Shown here: in pieces, positions 35,514 to 47,521 of the stretch
Numbering within the stretch: the stretch's first letter is position 1
How the letters are laid out: each line of letters starts with the position of its first letter
Source: Margaritispora aquatica
Taxonomy: Eukaryota; Ascomycota; Leotiomycetes; Helotiales; Discinellaceae
Direction: 5' to 3'
DNA length: 64,000 nucleotides
NCBI GenBank assembly: GCA_007644065.1
Contig: VJWN01000006.1
Coordinates: 1,240,001-1,304,000 of the forward strand
Program-made: the position numbers and the translations under genes
Notes under the pieces: model-generated
The model's input: only the letters and a program-made list of their open reading frames with translations
What the model was told of the DNA's origin: nothing
Databases searched by the model: none

Positions 35514-36423
35514 AGATCGGTTTGGTGCTGCTGATCCATGGGTCTGTGATCTCGTAGGCGAGCACCCATGATGGTATGAATTATATTGGATGGAGGTGTT
35601 TCTTTTGTCGGGTTAGGATAGAGAAAATCGCGTTCTAGGGAAGAAACGGAGAAGTGGTTATGAGAATGGGTGGGAGTGGTTAAAATGGGGTGAAGTGAAG
35701 TGAAGTGAGGGTGCGTGTGCATTTAGAAAAGTGTTGAGAGTTGTTGTGTCGGCTTGGGAGAAGCAGCAGTTATTAAAAAGAAATGCTTTCGATGTTTTAA
35801 AAGATTGTGAAGCTATTTGGATAGTGTATAGAATGATTGTGATATCTAGTAGTGCCTGGATGAGGGCCCGTTTCTACTCGACAATGACAATGGCTAGGCA
35901 TATGATGTTAAGCGAGCATTTCATATCTTATGACTTATGACCCACGTGTGAAATGCCGTACACCATTTTGGAGCTATTCTAGACAAAAAGCTTCTTCCCG
36001 GTTGAAGATCAGTAGGGTTTGTGTTTTTTTACATCTGAATCCCCAAGTGGTTATTCTTTCTATAGAGCACTTTACACATCGGTTAGGAGTCTGTTGGAAA
36101 ATGGGTGGTGGAGGAGAGGAGTAAGTCATCTGTATCTGAGGTTAGAAACAAAACCAAGGGACTTCAGCGAATGGTTTATAGTAGCTCCTGCTACTGTGAG
36201 GTTACGGTTAGGATTGAAAGCCATTGTGTATTGCAAGCATGAACGTGTACGCGGAATTCCTCCCTTGATTAAGATACAATTTCATCTTCTTCTCAAATTT
36301 CCCAGCATTTCTCATCCCAGACAGACAAACTTAACTGACGTGCCTATCAACTGCCCACATTCTGTATCGGCCCATTCCGTCATTGCCTAAAAGTGTAGTT
36401 CCAATTCACACATCGCTAAAATC
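35514..36423. other. Intergenic, convergent 3' flanks
   Basis: No supported gene between the repeat protein (+) and the tetraspanin gene (-). Short ORFs only. Confidence 0.5.
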
Positions 36424-37460
36424 CTAGCTGATCTCCCTGTCATCTCTTTCATCACGCCACTCATTATCGACATCAATGAGCGGCGAAGGCTGCACACGAG
36501 CAGTATTACCATTACCGATTCCTCCAGTCGTTGCACCCTCCAGAGTTCGATTTGCTTGAGGCTCATCTCGGTATCCTGCCTCGCCAGCACTATTTTCAAT
36601 TAGTCTTCGGACGACAGCTCGTTGGTCGTCTCCCTCGTCTTCTTCTTCGACAATACCGTTGCCATTGGGTAGAAGCGCTCTGGTCCATTGTGAAGATGTC
36701 CAAGAGGATCGGGTGAGAAGGGAAACCAAAGCCAAGACCTAGATTGAATCAGTGCAAGATTCTACATGAGGTGACGCATTTGTACCTTGACGACGAAGAT
36801 TGTGACAGCAACGAGGAGGAGTAATCCTGCTGTAAGTTGTTCTGCTCCCCTCCACGGGCCAAGACAACTTCCACTTCTCTTGTAGTCTACTGCACATGTC
36901 GACGGAGCGCCAGTACCGAACGGAAATGCACGATCCTTGACAGTCTTGAAACCACAACACTTGAACGCATCTTGAATAGCTCTTATGCGATCAGCGTCCT
37001 TGGCAGTATACAGCTTGGTCCAATTGTCATTGAGCCCACAGGTCAATGCAGAAGGTGGCAGCATGTGTGTCAACGCGAGTGTGCCAATCGCAGTATCATA
37101 CATAAGTAGGACGCCGATGATTGCGATGAGAGGGAGAGTCAGTTGCTTCTTGTCACGAGATGCTTGGCGAATCATGGTGATGATGGATTGGGTCGAGATG
37201 CCTGTGGCAAGGGGAAGGAGGACAGTGCTGAGTGCAAGAGCTTGGGGGATTGGGAGACTCAAGGCACCTATTTGTGAGTATGCATAGCTAAGAAGACATA
37301 TCAGCTATCGAGCTTAGCTTTCACCGAGAATGTGCAACATACCCGGCCACAGCCGTCAACACAAGCATTAGCTTGACATATTAGTAAGGGAAACACAATG
37401 GTTGAATTGCTTGCTCACAATTGGAAAGCCATATAGAATGAAGCTCGCTTGAAGTGTCAT
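36424..37460 (-). CDS. Tetraspanin-like membrane protein (295 aa)
   Basis: Four exons: 37419-37460, 37343-37371, 36786-37287 and 36424-36738, with introns of 47, 55 and 47 nt; intron 1 has a clean TACTAAT branch site. Splicing joins MTLQASFILYGFPI to LMLVLTAVAG and YAYSQIG, forming helix 1. Helices 2 and 3 are at about 37-56 and 74-97. A short loop holds the KCCGF tetraspanin signature (about 132-135) plus further Cys (STCAVDY, SGSCLGP). Helix 4 is AEQLTAGLLLLVAVTIFVVK, followed by a long acidic cytosolic tail (NGNGIVEEEDEGDDQRAV). The four-helix plan with CCG in the second loop defines a tetraspanin; ascomycete Tsp3 is my best guess for the subgroup, without certainty. It would organise membrane microdomains at the plasma membrane. 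Confidence 0.8.
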
Positions 37461-38442
37461 CCTGAAGCTTGAATGTGACTTCAAAGTAGGATTTAGATTT
37501 CGAACGCTGAAATGACGAAAGATTCTTATGTTTCTGCTGACGTCGACAGAGATTGAGAGAAAGACGACAAAAGTAAAATAATGAAAGATGTTGAAATGTG
37601 ATGTTGAACGCGTAACACCAAACGACCTTAAATGCAGGCCATAGGAGGGGTAACAAGAGAAGGCTGGCTATTCTTGACTCCAGACGAATCAACATTCTAA
37701 ATGAGAGTTACACAACGACGCTTACCCCCACTAGGAAGTGAGTGGTTGTGGGTAACCTCAAAACTTATCCAAAAGCTAATCTCTCAGTAGAATAGTAAGA
37801 TATTTAGTCTTGTATATTGCCTGAAACTAGTTTGGGAAAGAAAAATCGTATCGAATGATATGAAGTTTTGTGCTCGGTAAAGGTCGTTCAAGGTAGCTTA
37901 AGAATGATCCATTGCATCCACGTAAAGCTGTTTGCTAGCCTAGGCGGACCTGAGCCTTTGTCTCAAAGTCTTAACCAAAGAAACTTTGGATGGGAATCGG
38001 TAGAAGTTAAATGTGAACGATAGAAGGGAAACTCTGTTTTAATGTCTAATGAACTTCTTTTCGTCTGACGTTGGATGATATGATACTCACCACGTGACTC
38101 TAATCGGCCCCCGCCATTGCACCTTCTACTTCCAGATGGTGGATAGCCCCAGCCCAGGGCCAACTCCAAGTCTACCTGACGACCTACCTTAGACAATTGA
38201 ATCACAGCCGCATGTCATCCTGAGACCTTCACTTATCACACGATCGGCAGCAAACAACCTCAACACCAACACGAACCTTCTATACCTCACCTCGAACTCG
38301 CAACATAAGATACCTCACATACACACTCTGCGACTGCGATTAGAACCAAGGACTTCCAACAAGTTACTCAAGTAGGACAAGAATTGAGAGGAAACAACAA
38401 CTATCGACATCGCACTAGGCTTTGCGCCACCCGATAGCAACG
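37461..38442. other. Divergent promoter region between tetraspanin and SNX3
   Basis: Non-coding by all signs. It contains a CACGTG core at 38091-38096 (ccacgtgac), about 350 bp upstream of SNX3, which fits a bHLH-type site. Confidence 0.5.
38091..38096. promoter_or_regulatory. CACGTG core upstream of SNX3
   Basis: A single E-box core (ccacgtgac) in the divergent promoter region; a candidate bHLH/Cbf1 site only. Confidence 0.3.
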
Positions 38443-39055
38443 ATGCAGGCAATGCCAGATTCGCGCCAGCAGAGCTTCGAGGAGATCTACGGGCCACCAG
38501 AGAACTTCCTTGAGATAGAAGTACGCTCGCTCTGCCCAACATCCCACCTCGCGATCCAAGAGTGACCGTCAGTCAGCAGCAAGCTCAGCTAACCTCCCCA
38601 CTCCAGGTCAAGAACCCACGAACCCACGGGATCGGACGAGGCATGCACACAGACTACGAGATTGTGTGCCGTACCAACATCCCCGCCTTCAAGTTGCGAC
38701 ACAGTAGCGTGCGCCGCCGCTATTCAGACTTTGAGTACTTCCGCGACATCTTGGAGCGCGAGAGCGCGAGAGTCACGATCCCCCCGCTGCCGGGCAAGGT
38801 GTTCACGAATCGGTTTAGTGACGATGTGATTGAGCATCGGAGGGAGGGTCTCCAGCGGTTTTTGCAGATCGTGGTTGGGCATCCACTATTGCAGACTGGG
38901 AGTAAGGTCTTGGCAGGCTTTGTGCAGGGTGAGTGATATTATTTTTTGCTGGCACGAGGATTGAGAGCGGTCAATTGAAGGATCTATGATGTGCGAAAAG
39001 CACATGCTAACTTTCGCATTGAACAGATCCAAATTGGGACCGCAATGCCTGGTGA
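38443..39055 (+). CDS. SNX3: Sorting nexin 3 / Grd19 (142 aa)
   Basis: Snx3/Grd19 binds PI3P on endosomes through its PX domain and helps the retromer recycle cargo to the Golgi. Exons are 38443-38520, 38607-38928 and 39027-39055, giving 142 residues, the normal size for fungal Snx3. Splicing yields [20 protein letters not shown], then [38 protein letters not shown] (PI3P-contacting RRRYSDFE) and [20 protein letters not shown] (the PP loop), with a final exon DPNWDRNAW. Nearly the whole protein is the PX domain. The start at 38443 precedes a second ATG (38452); either would leave the domain intact. No lesion. Confidence 0.94.
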
Positions 39056-40021
39056 AGACCACAGGATTCAACAACTTGGCCCCGCCAACCTCGAAAACTG
39101 CGCAAGCCAAGACCACCTACTATGATCACAACAACCGACGACTTTTCTCTCCTGCAAAGAGCGCATACAGTATGATAGGATTTCAGGGCTGAAATTCGAA
39201 GCGATTCGAGGGATGAAGGACTGGATTGCTAAGTCAGCTCTCATCAACTACTCGGCGATAATTTTGATTGACTCTTTTGGCGTTTTTTTGTACCAAGCGT
39301 TGCGATTTGGTTGATCTCTCAACCTTGGTGTGTTTTTTGTGTTGTGAACTCTCTGTTCGCTGTTGGAGGCAAAAGTGAAGCGATTCTGCATGTTACTAGT
39401 ACATCTTGTCCATAGTCTAATTTCACACTTAAGTTTCTAGTTCCTGAGGCGACCTCTGGACGTAAAAATCTTGAACTCATGAATACTGTATATTATGAGG
39501 TAAGATATGCTAAGCTAATCTTATTCGTTGGCTCTCACTTACTTGGCTCGATTTCATTAGCATCTGTGAAATAATTGTCATAACCACACCGTAAAGCACG
39601 AATGTGTCGATTATATGATATTGGTAAGAGTGGACATCCGAGTCTATCTGCGTCTGCTGCTGCTGTTGGGACAGACTGTATCTCTGTATCTACGCTCACA
39701 AAAGTCCTTGAGAAATCCAACGCCGGAAACCATGCCCCAGCCAGCCGTCTAATGTACAATCCCGTCGGGGGGTAGCGAGCAAACCACCTCTCATATATCC
39801 ACCCATATCGTATCCCAAGAGCGAGGTCGAATGAAGAAAACTTAAAGTACCTTATACAGTTCCGCCTCCCCGTGATGCTTAACTTTTTCGTACAAACGCC
39901 ATTGTGGACCATCCTGGTCCTCCCAGCCGTTCCAGGATACATACTTACACACACGTACAATACAAAGCCGCTCTGAAGATGGTGCGACCGCAAAGCTTCG
40001 CTACTGAGAAGATTCGAATCT
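39056..40021. other. Intergenic, convergent 3' flanks of SNX3 and RIM2
   Basis: No supported gene. A 166-residue minus-strand ORF (39535-40035) overlaps the end of the carrier gene and has no family features. Confidence 0.5.
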
Positions 40022-41251
40022 TCATGCAGGCGCATGTAGGAGCTTCAAAATGCCCTCGTACATGCCAAACATGATGGCAGCACTCGGCACCGTCCTCAGG
40101 AGATGCGGGGTCAATCCACCATATAGCGCAACCATGCCCTCCTCCTTGAACACCAACTTGAAGCACTGCATCAGTCCCGTGTACTTCAACTCCCCATTCG
40201 GCATTGGGCCCTGCCGTAATCTCGTCCTCGCTACTTCATGCGGATACGTCGCCAAGGTCGCAATGAGTTTCGCGCTTCCAGCAGCTCCAATATTGCCCGT
40301 CCAGTCCACCGTCCGGTCCCAGAACGTCTTCTCTCGTCCATCAGCAATGATTTTCGATTCGCGCTCTGCAAGCGATTTCTTCATCTGTTCGTACAGAACC
40401 CATTGTAGCGTGCTTTCCGTAACACCTAGGTAGCTAGCGCTCATGCCCTTGTACATGCCCCTAATACCCTCGTGCCTCACAACCTGCTTGATGCAATCCC
40501 ACGAATTTTTGTATTGCCTCGTCGCCGCGCCCCCTGCCCTCTCCACGACCGTCTTGTCGAGCTGCAGCCGCGTCTTGATCAACCAAATGGGATTCGTGAC
40601 CGTGCTCGTCACGATGCCCGCCGTCGCGGCAGCGAGCAGAACCGTCCACGCCGCTTCCTGCCCGCCGTTGCCGTAGTCCGCGATGATCCGCTTGCCGTTT
40701 CCGACCACGAAGAAGTTTATGCTCCGTGCGGGCACCACGCCAACGAGGTTGGGCCCGAGCCCCTTGAATAGCGCCCGCCAGCCTTCGACGCGGTGCACGG
40801 AGCCTAGTATCTGGAAAGTCTCGCGGAAATGGAGTAGGCCGCTGCGGAAGGGCGAGAGGTGTGCGTGTGGTGAGATGCCTTTAGCTGCTCGGGTTTGGGC
40901 GAGCTGTGCTTGGTAGAAGTCGGATTGAAGTCTGGTTTTTAGGACGTCCAAGGGAGCAGTGAGAGTGGCTGCTGTCATGCCTCCAATACTATTTCATCAG
41001 TTAGTATACTGTCTAGTGTATTTTCAAACTGGACTCGATGTTCAAAGAAGGGGCACAAACCCTCCTGCAACGAAGTGCGCCCATGATTTCGCCACCGGCG
41101 CTGGCTTTGCTGCTATCGTAGACACATATCTGCCAGACTGAGGGGCGCCTATTTCACCCGTCTCCCGTGATTGTATTAATGTAGAAGGAAAGTCGTGCTG
41201 TGACCGATTAAGATTTGGCGCTGATGTGGCAGCACTGGCTTGGGTATTCAT
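40022..41251 (-). CDS. RIM2: Mitochondrial pyrimidine nucleotide carrier, Rim2-type (385 aa)
   Basis: A mitochondrial carrier of the inner membrane. Exons are 41061-41251 and 40022-40988 with a 72-nt intron; splicing restores AHFVAGGIGGMTAATLTAPL. Three carrier repeats are present, each with its signature: APLDVLKTRLQSDFYQ, NPIWLIKTRLQL and YPHEVARTRLRQ. The first repeat has the long insertion after LQSDFY and the WLIKTR second signature that mark the Rim2/SLC25A33-36 group, which exchanges pyrimidine nucleotides for mitochondrial DNA and RNA synthesis. The N-terminal about 55 residues are polar and probably face the intermembrane space. Flx1/NAD carriers share WLIKTR but lack the long insertion. 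No damage seen. Confidence 0.9.
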
Positions 41252-41982
41252 GAAGGAAAGAGAAGGAGAACACGAAGTTCTCTGCAGAGAGAGAGAGAGA
41301 GGATGTTGAGTAATTTCGAATTAAAAGATATTTAAGCAATCATGAAGAATTGTTACAAAGAAAGGGGTGAATAAAGATCTGTACTTGACTCAAGATGGAT
41401 TATCTTTTTACTGAAGGACAGAAAAATGATGACGGAGGTCAGTCAAAGAATTTGCCGACGTGCCCAAAGCCACAAAGTTTTGGTCGTGGTTCAGCTCACT
41501 CGTGGTGATGTGGCTGAGCCTTCGAAAACGCGCTAGCTGGAAAGGAGGTGGCTTGCATGACCAGTCGGATGATGACCTTCTTCGCTCACTTACTCGTGCA
41601 GATACTGGTGAAGAGCTGCTACAGTACGAGAGCATAATCTATCTCTAGCTTACCCTAAAACAACATAGATTTACAGATCTGAACCATGCACGTAGTGAAT
41701 ATCAAGCCTCATCAATTATGTGTTTTAGCTTCTAAGTAGCATGCAAGGCATAACGCTCCGTTAACTCCATGGTCAAGAAAGTATTTTGAATCCCAAAAGA
41801 AATGCGTCACTAACACTCAGCAAATACTGAGGTAATTAGATGTTATTCATACAAGGAGACTCCTGTTGAAGAGAGCCATGCCAGAATTCAAGTCCTAAAC
41901 CAAATCCCCCACGCCAATGAGTGCACAACGCCGGGAGATACCAACGCCTGCCCACACTTCCATGCCCTATGTGATCCTCCCA
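41252..41982. other. Intergenic between RIM2 and ASH1 genes
   Basis: It contains the RIM2 promoter with a short GA run (about 41286-41301) and the 3' flank of the SET gene. No coding signal. Confidence 0.5.
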
Positions 41983-44739
41983 CTATTCCTCTTCGTCATC
42001 TTCCTCGTACTCCGACAACGACTCCAAAGAAGACAAATCGGAAATATCGTCCTCCCACTCGTCGCCCACAGGGGTTGAAAGTGTGATCGTGGCTTCTGGC
42101 GATGGTCCTCGGGATCCCCTGCGAATTCCACGCATCTCTCGTGAAGCATTTTTTCGCACACTACTTTCTGCACTAGAGCTAGATGCTCCTTGGGGGGTGC
42201 CATGCTCACTGCGTTCTTCTTCGCCGAGAACCATGTCCACATCTTCTGAGCTCATGATTATCCTATCCTCGCCCTTCGTCTTCTTCCGTGTCGTCGTCTT
42301 TATCGCATCCACATCTTTGGGTTTAACAATTCGACGAGGCTTGGCTAGTAGAGAAGGATCTCTCTTCTTATATGGGCCTCTCTTCTTGTAAGGACCCCTC
42401 TTCTTGTAAGGGCCTCTCTTTTTATAAGGACCTCGCTTCTTATAAGGTCCCCTCTTCTTGTAAGGACCTCGCTTCTTGTATGGACCTCTTACTTTCTTCA
42501 CCTCCGTCTCGCTACTAGAGGGCTGCTCGACTACAGCTTCCTTAACTTTTCTCTTCTTTGGGCGTGGGGGAGCTTCATCCTCATCAGACTCAGGTCCGGC
42601 ATACAATGCCTGCAGCTTTCTCTTTGTTGCTTTGACTCGCTTGACTCCAGCCTTGATAACGTCCTTGATAACCTCTCTGATCTCCTTCGGTTTCGGCTTT
42701 GGTTTCGGTCCCAAAACGCCGCGGCAGTTATCACTGCCACATCGACACTCTTGAACATTCTTGGCTGAGAAAGGATCAAAGTTGTAATCGTAAGTTAACT
42801 CATCTCCCGTCATGATTGGGTTGTCGCCAGCAAAGAGGGCCATGCGAGGTTTTCCCCCAACATACCACTTTACCATCTTACAATTTGGGCGGCAAGAGTG
42901 ATTGATAAAGCGCGCTATGCTACCTTTTGTCCCGTCAAGGATCATCCCTTGGTCAAAGGACATCAAATAGTAACACTTTTATGAGAATCAGTCATGGAAA
43001 CTTCTACCGAAAAAACAATTACTCACATCGTTCTTCTTGTAAACTTCGTTCATACGTCGATCGCACTCAGATTCGGTGATGATTTCGCCAGTGTACTCGA
43101 CAATGATCTGGTTGGCGTCAAAACAACGATTGCTTCGTACACCGTAACCTCGATCCGCAGTCTTCACAACTTCGACTCCAATCCGATACTTTCCACCAAG
43201 TTTTCGACGCTCAGCCAGATCAGCAAAAGAACGATTCGTACAACGGCCTCGACCTGCACCGCAATTGGAATCATCACACTCGTAAAGCATGATTCTGTTT
43301 TGGCAGTCTTCGTCGCATCCACGTACAGGTGTACATATACACTTGGATGCAGCACTGTCCTTCCACTTTGACGGTCTCCATGACTCTTTGGCTTCGCCAA
43401 CAAAGCGATCTATAATTGTTAGCAAACAAGAAAGTTGAGAAAAGCAAGGGTCCTTACTAGTCGACGTCTTCTTCCACTCCTCCGGTTTTGGCTGACCAGG
43501 TGGAAGGGGGGAACAAACATCCCAGGGCAATTTGAAGTCTCGTCCAACTATAAGTAAACGCTGCCCGTGCCACATAGGCAATGGCAGGATTGCACGAGGT
43601 TTAATGTTGAATGGTGCCAGTTCTTCCATCTTCCGCCTGTGCTCCGCCGAGTCTAGAGTGAACCAATTCAAAGTAGCGGTTTCTTGGCCAGCGTACAGAC
43701 CTTTGGTAAGATAAGTCTTTCGCTTGGCGATCAAGCTTTTTGGTTGTTCTGGTTCAGGAATCACAATGGACTCATCCTCGTCCTCGTCCTCATCCTCTTC
43801 TTCCACTGCGATGTCAACCTCTACTGCTCTCTCCTTTCCTTTGCCCTTAGATTTTGGAATGGGCGCCTCTTCGACCCTTCTCCTCTTCTTCGGTGGTTGG
43901 TCCGCCGTCACCAGCTTTCCATTGCTCCAGATCTCACTAACAACGGGTTTCACTTCAATTTTCGCATATTCCGGAGTGTCTGCCAGATTTTTCAGTTCGC
44001 GCTTTGCCTTTGCCAGTCCTGCGAGATTCTGTTCAAATTTCGCTAGCTCTTTCTTATCAAGCAGACCCATTCGCTTGCTAATGCTCTCAATTTCCTTTTT
44101 GGGTGATCGAACGGACTTGCGACGCGCAAGATCCTTCTGCTTCGCAGACTGCCTGGGTGTCGCACCGAGACTATGTCGCTTCTTAGGCTTCGCTACCTTC
44201 CTGGCAGATTTTGGTAGTTCCAGTATTTCCAAAACCTCGTGGACTGGACTTTGAGCAAGAGTCTGAGCGGCATCTTGTGGAGGATCGGTAGGTGCATCGT
44301 TCGCTGGCGTGTCTCTAATCCCAATATCTGGTAAAAGATCCTCGGTGGCAGATTGAAGCGCATCGGCCAGTCCCTCGAGCTTCTTCCTCCGAGCTTCAAT
44401 GACTTCAGGGTCCTTACTATATTTCTTAGGCGCATGTATGGCAGTGCCGGCAAGTATTTTGACATTATATGTGCCAACACTTGTACGAACGCGCTTACTC
44501 CGACCTCCAGATGGTTCGGCAGACATAGGTTCAACAATATCAAGCTTCGCTGAAGATGATGATATGCTTGCGCTGTCGCCAATGCTGGTTGGAGGTGTTG
44601 ATGATGAGGATTGCGCGTTGGAGGAAGGATCGACCGTGATTGCGCTGAGAATTGAATCGTCTGAAGATGCGCGCACCACCTCTACGGGTGCCGCAGATCT
44701 AGGAGGCACCGACATCCTTTCCAGTAATGTAGAAAACAT
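41983..44739 (-). CDS. ash1: ASH1-type SET-domain histone lysine methyltransferase (885 aa)
   Basis: Exons are 43458-44739, 43027-43409 and 41983-42975; the introns are 48 and 51 nt. The first intron has length 3n without a stop; removing it gives WKKTSTNRFVGEAKESW. The N-terminal half is charged and disordered with a coiled, Lys-rich part. An AWS zinc motif (CICTPVRGCDEDCQNR, ECDDSNCGAGRGRCTNR) starts near residue 452. The SET core follows: VEVVKTADRGYGVRSN, IIVEYTGEIITESECDRRM, DGTKGSIARFINHSCRPNC and GDELTYDYNF. The post-SET CRCGSDNCRG ends near 640. AWS-SET-postSET without SRI/WW fits fungal Ash1 (H3K36 methylation) better than Set2, and that assignment is an inference. A basic tail carries seven GPYKKR repeats (about 719-761) and an acidic end (SEYEEDDEEE). 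Confidence 0.87.
42361..42486 (-). repeat. Seven 18-bp coding repeats (GPYKKR)
   Basis: Seven exact 18-bp periods encode GPYKKR each time, yet the codons differ (for example GGC/GGT/GGA for Gly, TAT/TAC for Tyr, AGA/AGG/CGA for Arg). All changes among units are synonymous. Confidence 0.97.
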
Positions 44740-47521
44740 CGCAACTTGTTGTTACGACGCGTTCATGAGGTTGTTGTGAATATGGGTGGTAAGAACGCGA
44801 CCAGGGTCATGAACGAAAACGGAGATTGCCTTCGCCCTCGGTGGATAAGGGGAGACGATAGATTGTCAACGAACGACGTCTCTACTCGCGATCATTCGAC
44901 ATGACGCGACAAAGGTAGCAAGAATGCCAATGTGTGATGTTGATGGACGAGGCTTTGAACTGTTGGTTGAGTGGAGGAGGTGAGGTGAGGTTGAAGGTTG
45001 CGGCGGGCCAAAGTACAGTAGCGAATGAAAAGGGTCTAATTTACGTTCCTTCTACGAACCAGAAACGAAGACTGGCTGATAAATTGCACGGGAACATATC
45101 CGAATATAAAAGGGGCCGATTTGCCATATCATAGTACTAGTTATTCTGCTTGTGTTGATTCAGAAGATGGACTTTGCAAGATATAACACCCTCGTCCGCT
45201 TCCATTGACTAGCATGAATATGCATACACTTTCGACAGTTCACTAAGTCATGGCACTACTCGCATTGTGTTGTGACCTTGGTCAACAGAGATACTTTTAC
45301 AACGTGAATGCTCTAGATGTCACTTCGGACTCAGCGGCCGATGCCAATGGTGGTCCTTGTGTAAGGCAAGCTTGGAGTACTGTCTTGGAAAAGACACTTC
45401 CACTTAGCGATTCGAATTATACCTTCGCAAAAAGAAGAGTATTTGCACTGGAGATGCAATCGATGCATGACTGTTTATCGGAGTCTACAGTAAGGCACAA
45501 AGAAGGAAATCTCGGATGATCTGGTTGCACTTCAGGGGTCGGGTGTTTCGGTACAAGTCGTTGCTGAATGGCAAACTCCATAAGCACTTCACAGCTGCTG
45601 CTTTTCAGGAACTTCACATCTTGCCAACTTGATGATTTCTTGATTGGATTTGCCAGATCTGTAGAACGCTGCATCAAATTTCACATTGTCGCAAAAGTGG
45701 GCATTAATTTTCCACCTGATTTGGCATGTTGACGGAGATGTGCACGACGACACTTGATCATAATACCATACCCATTGGACAAAGAAGGTTCTGGAGAACA
45801 GTTAAGGCTTTGTTTATATCTAAAGAACCTGTTTCAAGTATTCGTTGATCTTTTCTGTATGCCTTGGTAGATATTGTTTTCGATGCTCAGACTACAGCCA
45901 ACATCCAGCGCTTCAAACATAACAGTGCATGGTTATATTATAAATACACATCTTTATGTACTCGAAATATTAGTATTTTAATTGTTTTCCCTTAATCAAA
46001 CTTAGGGGCAGGTTGTTGGATTGTTTTGAAATCATCGTCGTAGAGGTGAGCAATTAACCATGTCATCAGCTGTGATGGACACGCTTGACATTTTTTAGAG
46101 GTCCAACCTCAGATCTCAAGATCGCCCTTTCGTCCGCGAGATACAATTTACAACCCAACAGAAGTTTGAAATCCTATCACTGCAATTATAGTCATCAACA
46201 CCTTCTACGATTTAGAACTGCCATAGATATTATTTTACGTCGATTATTTTGCGTGGCGAGTGAATTCCGACCGCCTCGCTAGACTTGGCACAGCCACTCC
46301 AATATCTACCTACCCTTCAAACAGCTAGGCTGGGAAGAGCTCAGAAAATTTGGCATTCAATCTATTGAACTGCTACTTCGCATGTGCGGATTCAAAAATA
46401 AATATTTTTCTTGCTCCTCTGTCAAAGGTAGGAAGTGAGGGGAGGGGTACGCTATCCTACGGTTAAACGAAATAGGGTTTCAACCACTGCATCACCCAGC
46501 GTTGAAGTCATCGAGTTCATCCAACATCTCCATCTACGAAGGGGATTCCTCAGGCTTGGAGTGTTAAGAGACACGTTTATTTAGGAGACTAGCATTCTAA
46601 ATAACGAAATTCGGCGCAAATTTCATCGCTTTTCCACACGAAAGAGAATCGATGTTTCCGTGGTGGTAAATCCAACCCCCACGATCACTTACGCAGTTTA
46701 GTCAGATAGAAGGTCAGTGCCATTCAATTCTAAAATTTAGACATACATCACATTTCAAAGCTTCATTTACATGTCATTGAGACTGTTAGTAAATGCTATG
46801 GTTACAAATCGACATTGCGCTGTTGTTTCCATGAGGCTGATTATCCTCGACAAAGACCGCAAATCCCCCCAAAAAAATTCACGACACACATCATTTTGCC
46901 CCCCAAAAAACACCCTCATCTAAAAACCGTTCCGTGGAGATTAAATTTAATAAGTTTAAATATTCAGGTTGATCAAAACATTCTGACTAACAAATTTTGA
47001 AATGAGCATGAAGACTGTCAGCAGTTTCAGTTTGCTGTGCGATGCGGCCGTTTCAGATTCTTGTGGGCGAGGCATTACCATGAGATGGGAGACTTGGGAC
47101 GAAACCGCAGGATCTGCTGTGGCGACGCTGAACAGGCGAGGCTAGCTAGACTTCGTGTTCGCCGACGTCAAAAAACTAGCTGATATGTAAATATTTAAGT
47201 ATTATAGTTACTGACAGGAAATTTCCCCTATCTCTTGTAATTCTATACTCCTTCAATGTGTATAATATTTATACACATTCTGAGGCACATTCTATCCAGC
47301 TGTATTTCTGTCTTCGACGGTGATAGATGATGAATTTTCACACCTCGAGGCATGGAATAATTGGCAGATGCATTGAACTTTACTTCTGATGAATGCAAAT
47401 TCATAAATCTATCATGCTGTAAAACATAACGAAAGGCATCAAAGGTAAGGAGAGTTCCTCGTGACTTCGCCATATCTATGCCCTCTTTCAAGCGAACTAC
47501 GCAAAAGTATCAAGATAGAAC
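44740..47521. other. Gene-poor, AT-rich stretch of about 2.8 kb
   Basis: Left end: promoter of the ASH1 gene. The remainder has only short ORFs, and from about 45.9 to 47.3 kb it is clearly AT-rich. It could be a decayed element, but I find no ends, repeats or coding relics to prove it. Confidence 0.5.

Noticed and set aside
40008..40023. Palindrome gaagattcgaatcttc, T-arm-like
   Set aside because: Considered as tRNA T-arm or terminator, but no acceptor, D or anticodon arm fits around it, and it overlaps the stop of RIM2.
39535..40035. 166-residue minus-strand ORF
   Set aside because: Overlaps the end of the carrier gene, no family features; probably its 3' flank.
44740..47521. Possible decayed transposon in AT-rich DNA
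   Set aside because: No terminal repeats, target duplication or coding relics could be found by eye; AT richness alone is not enough.
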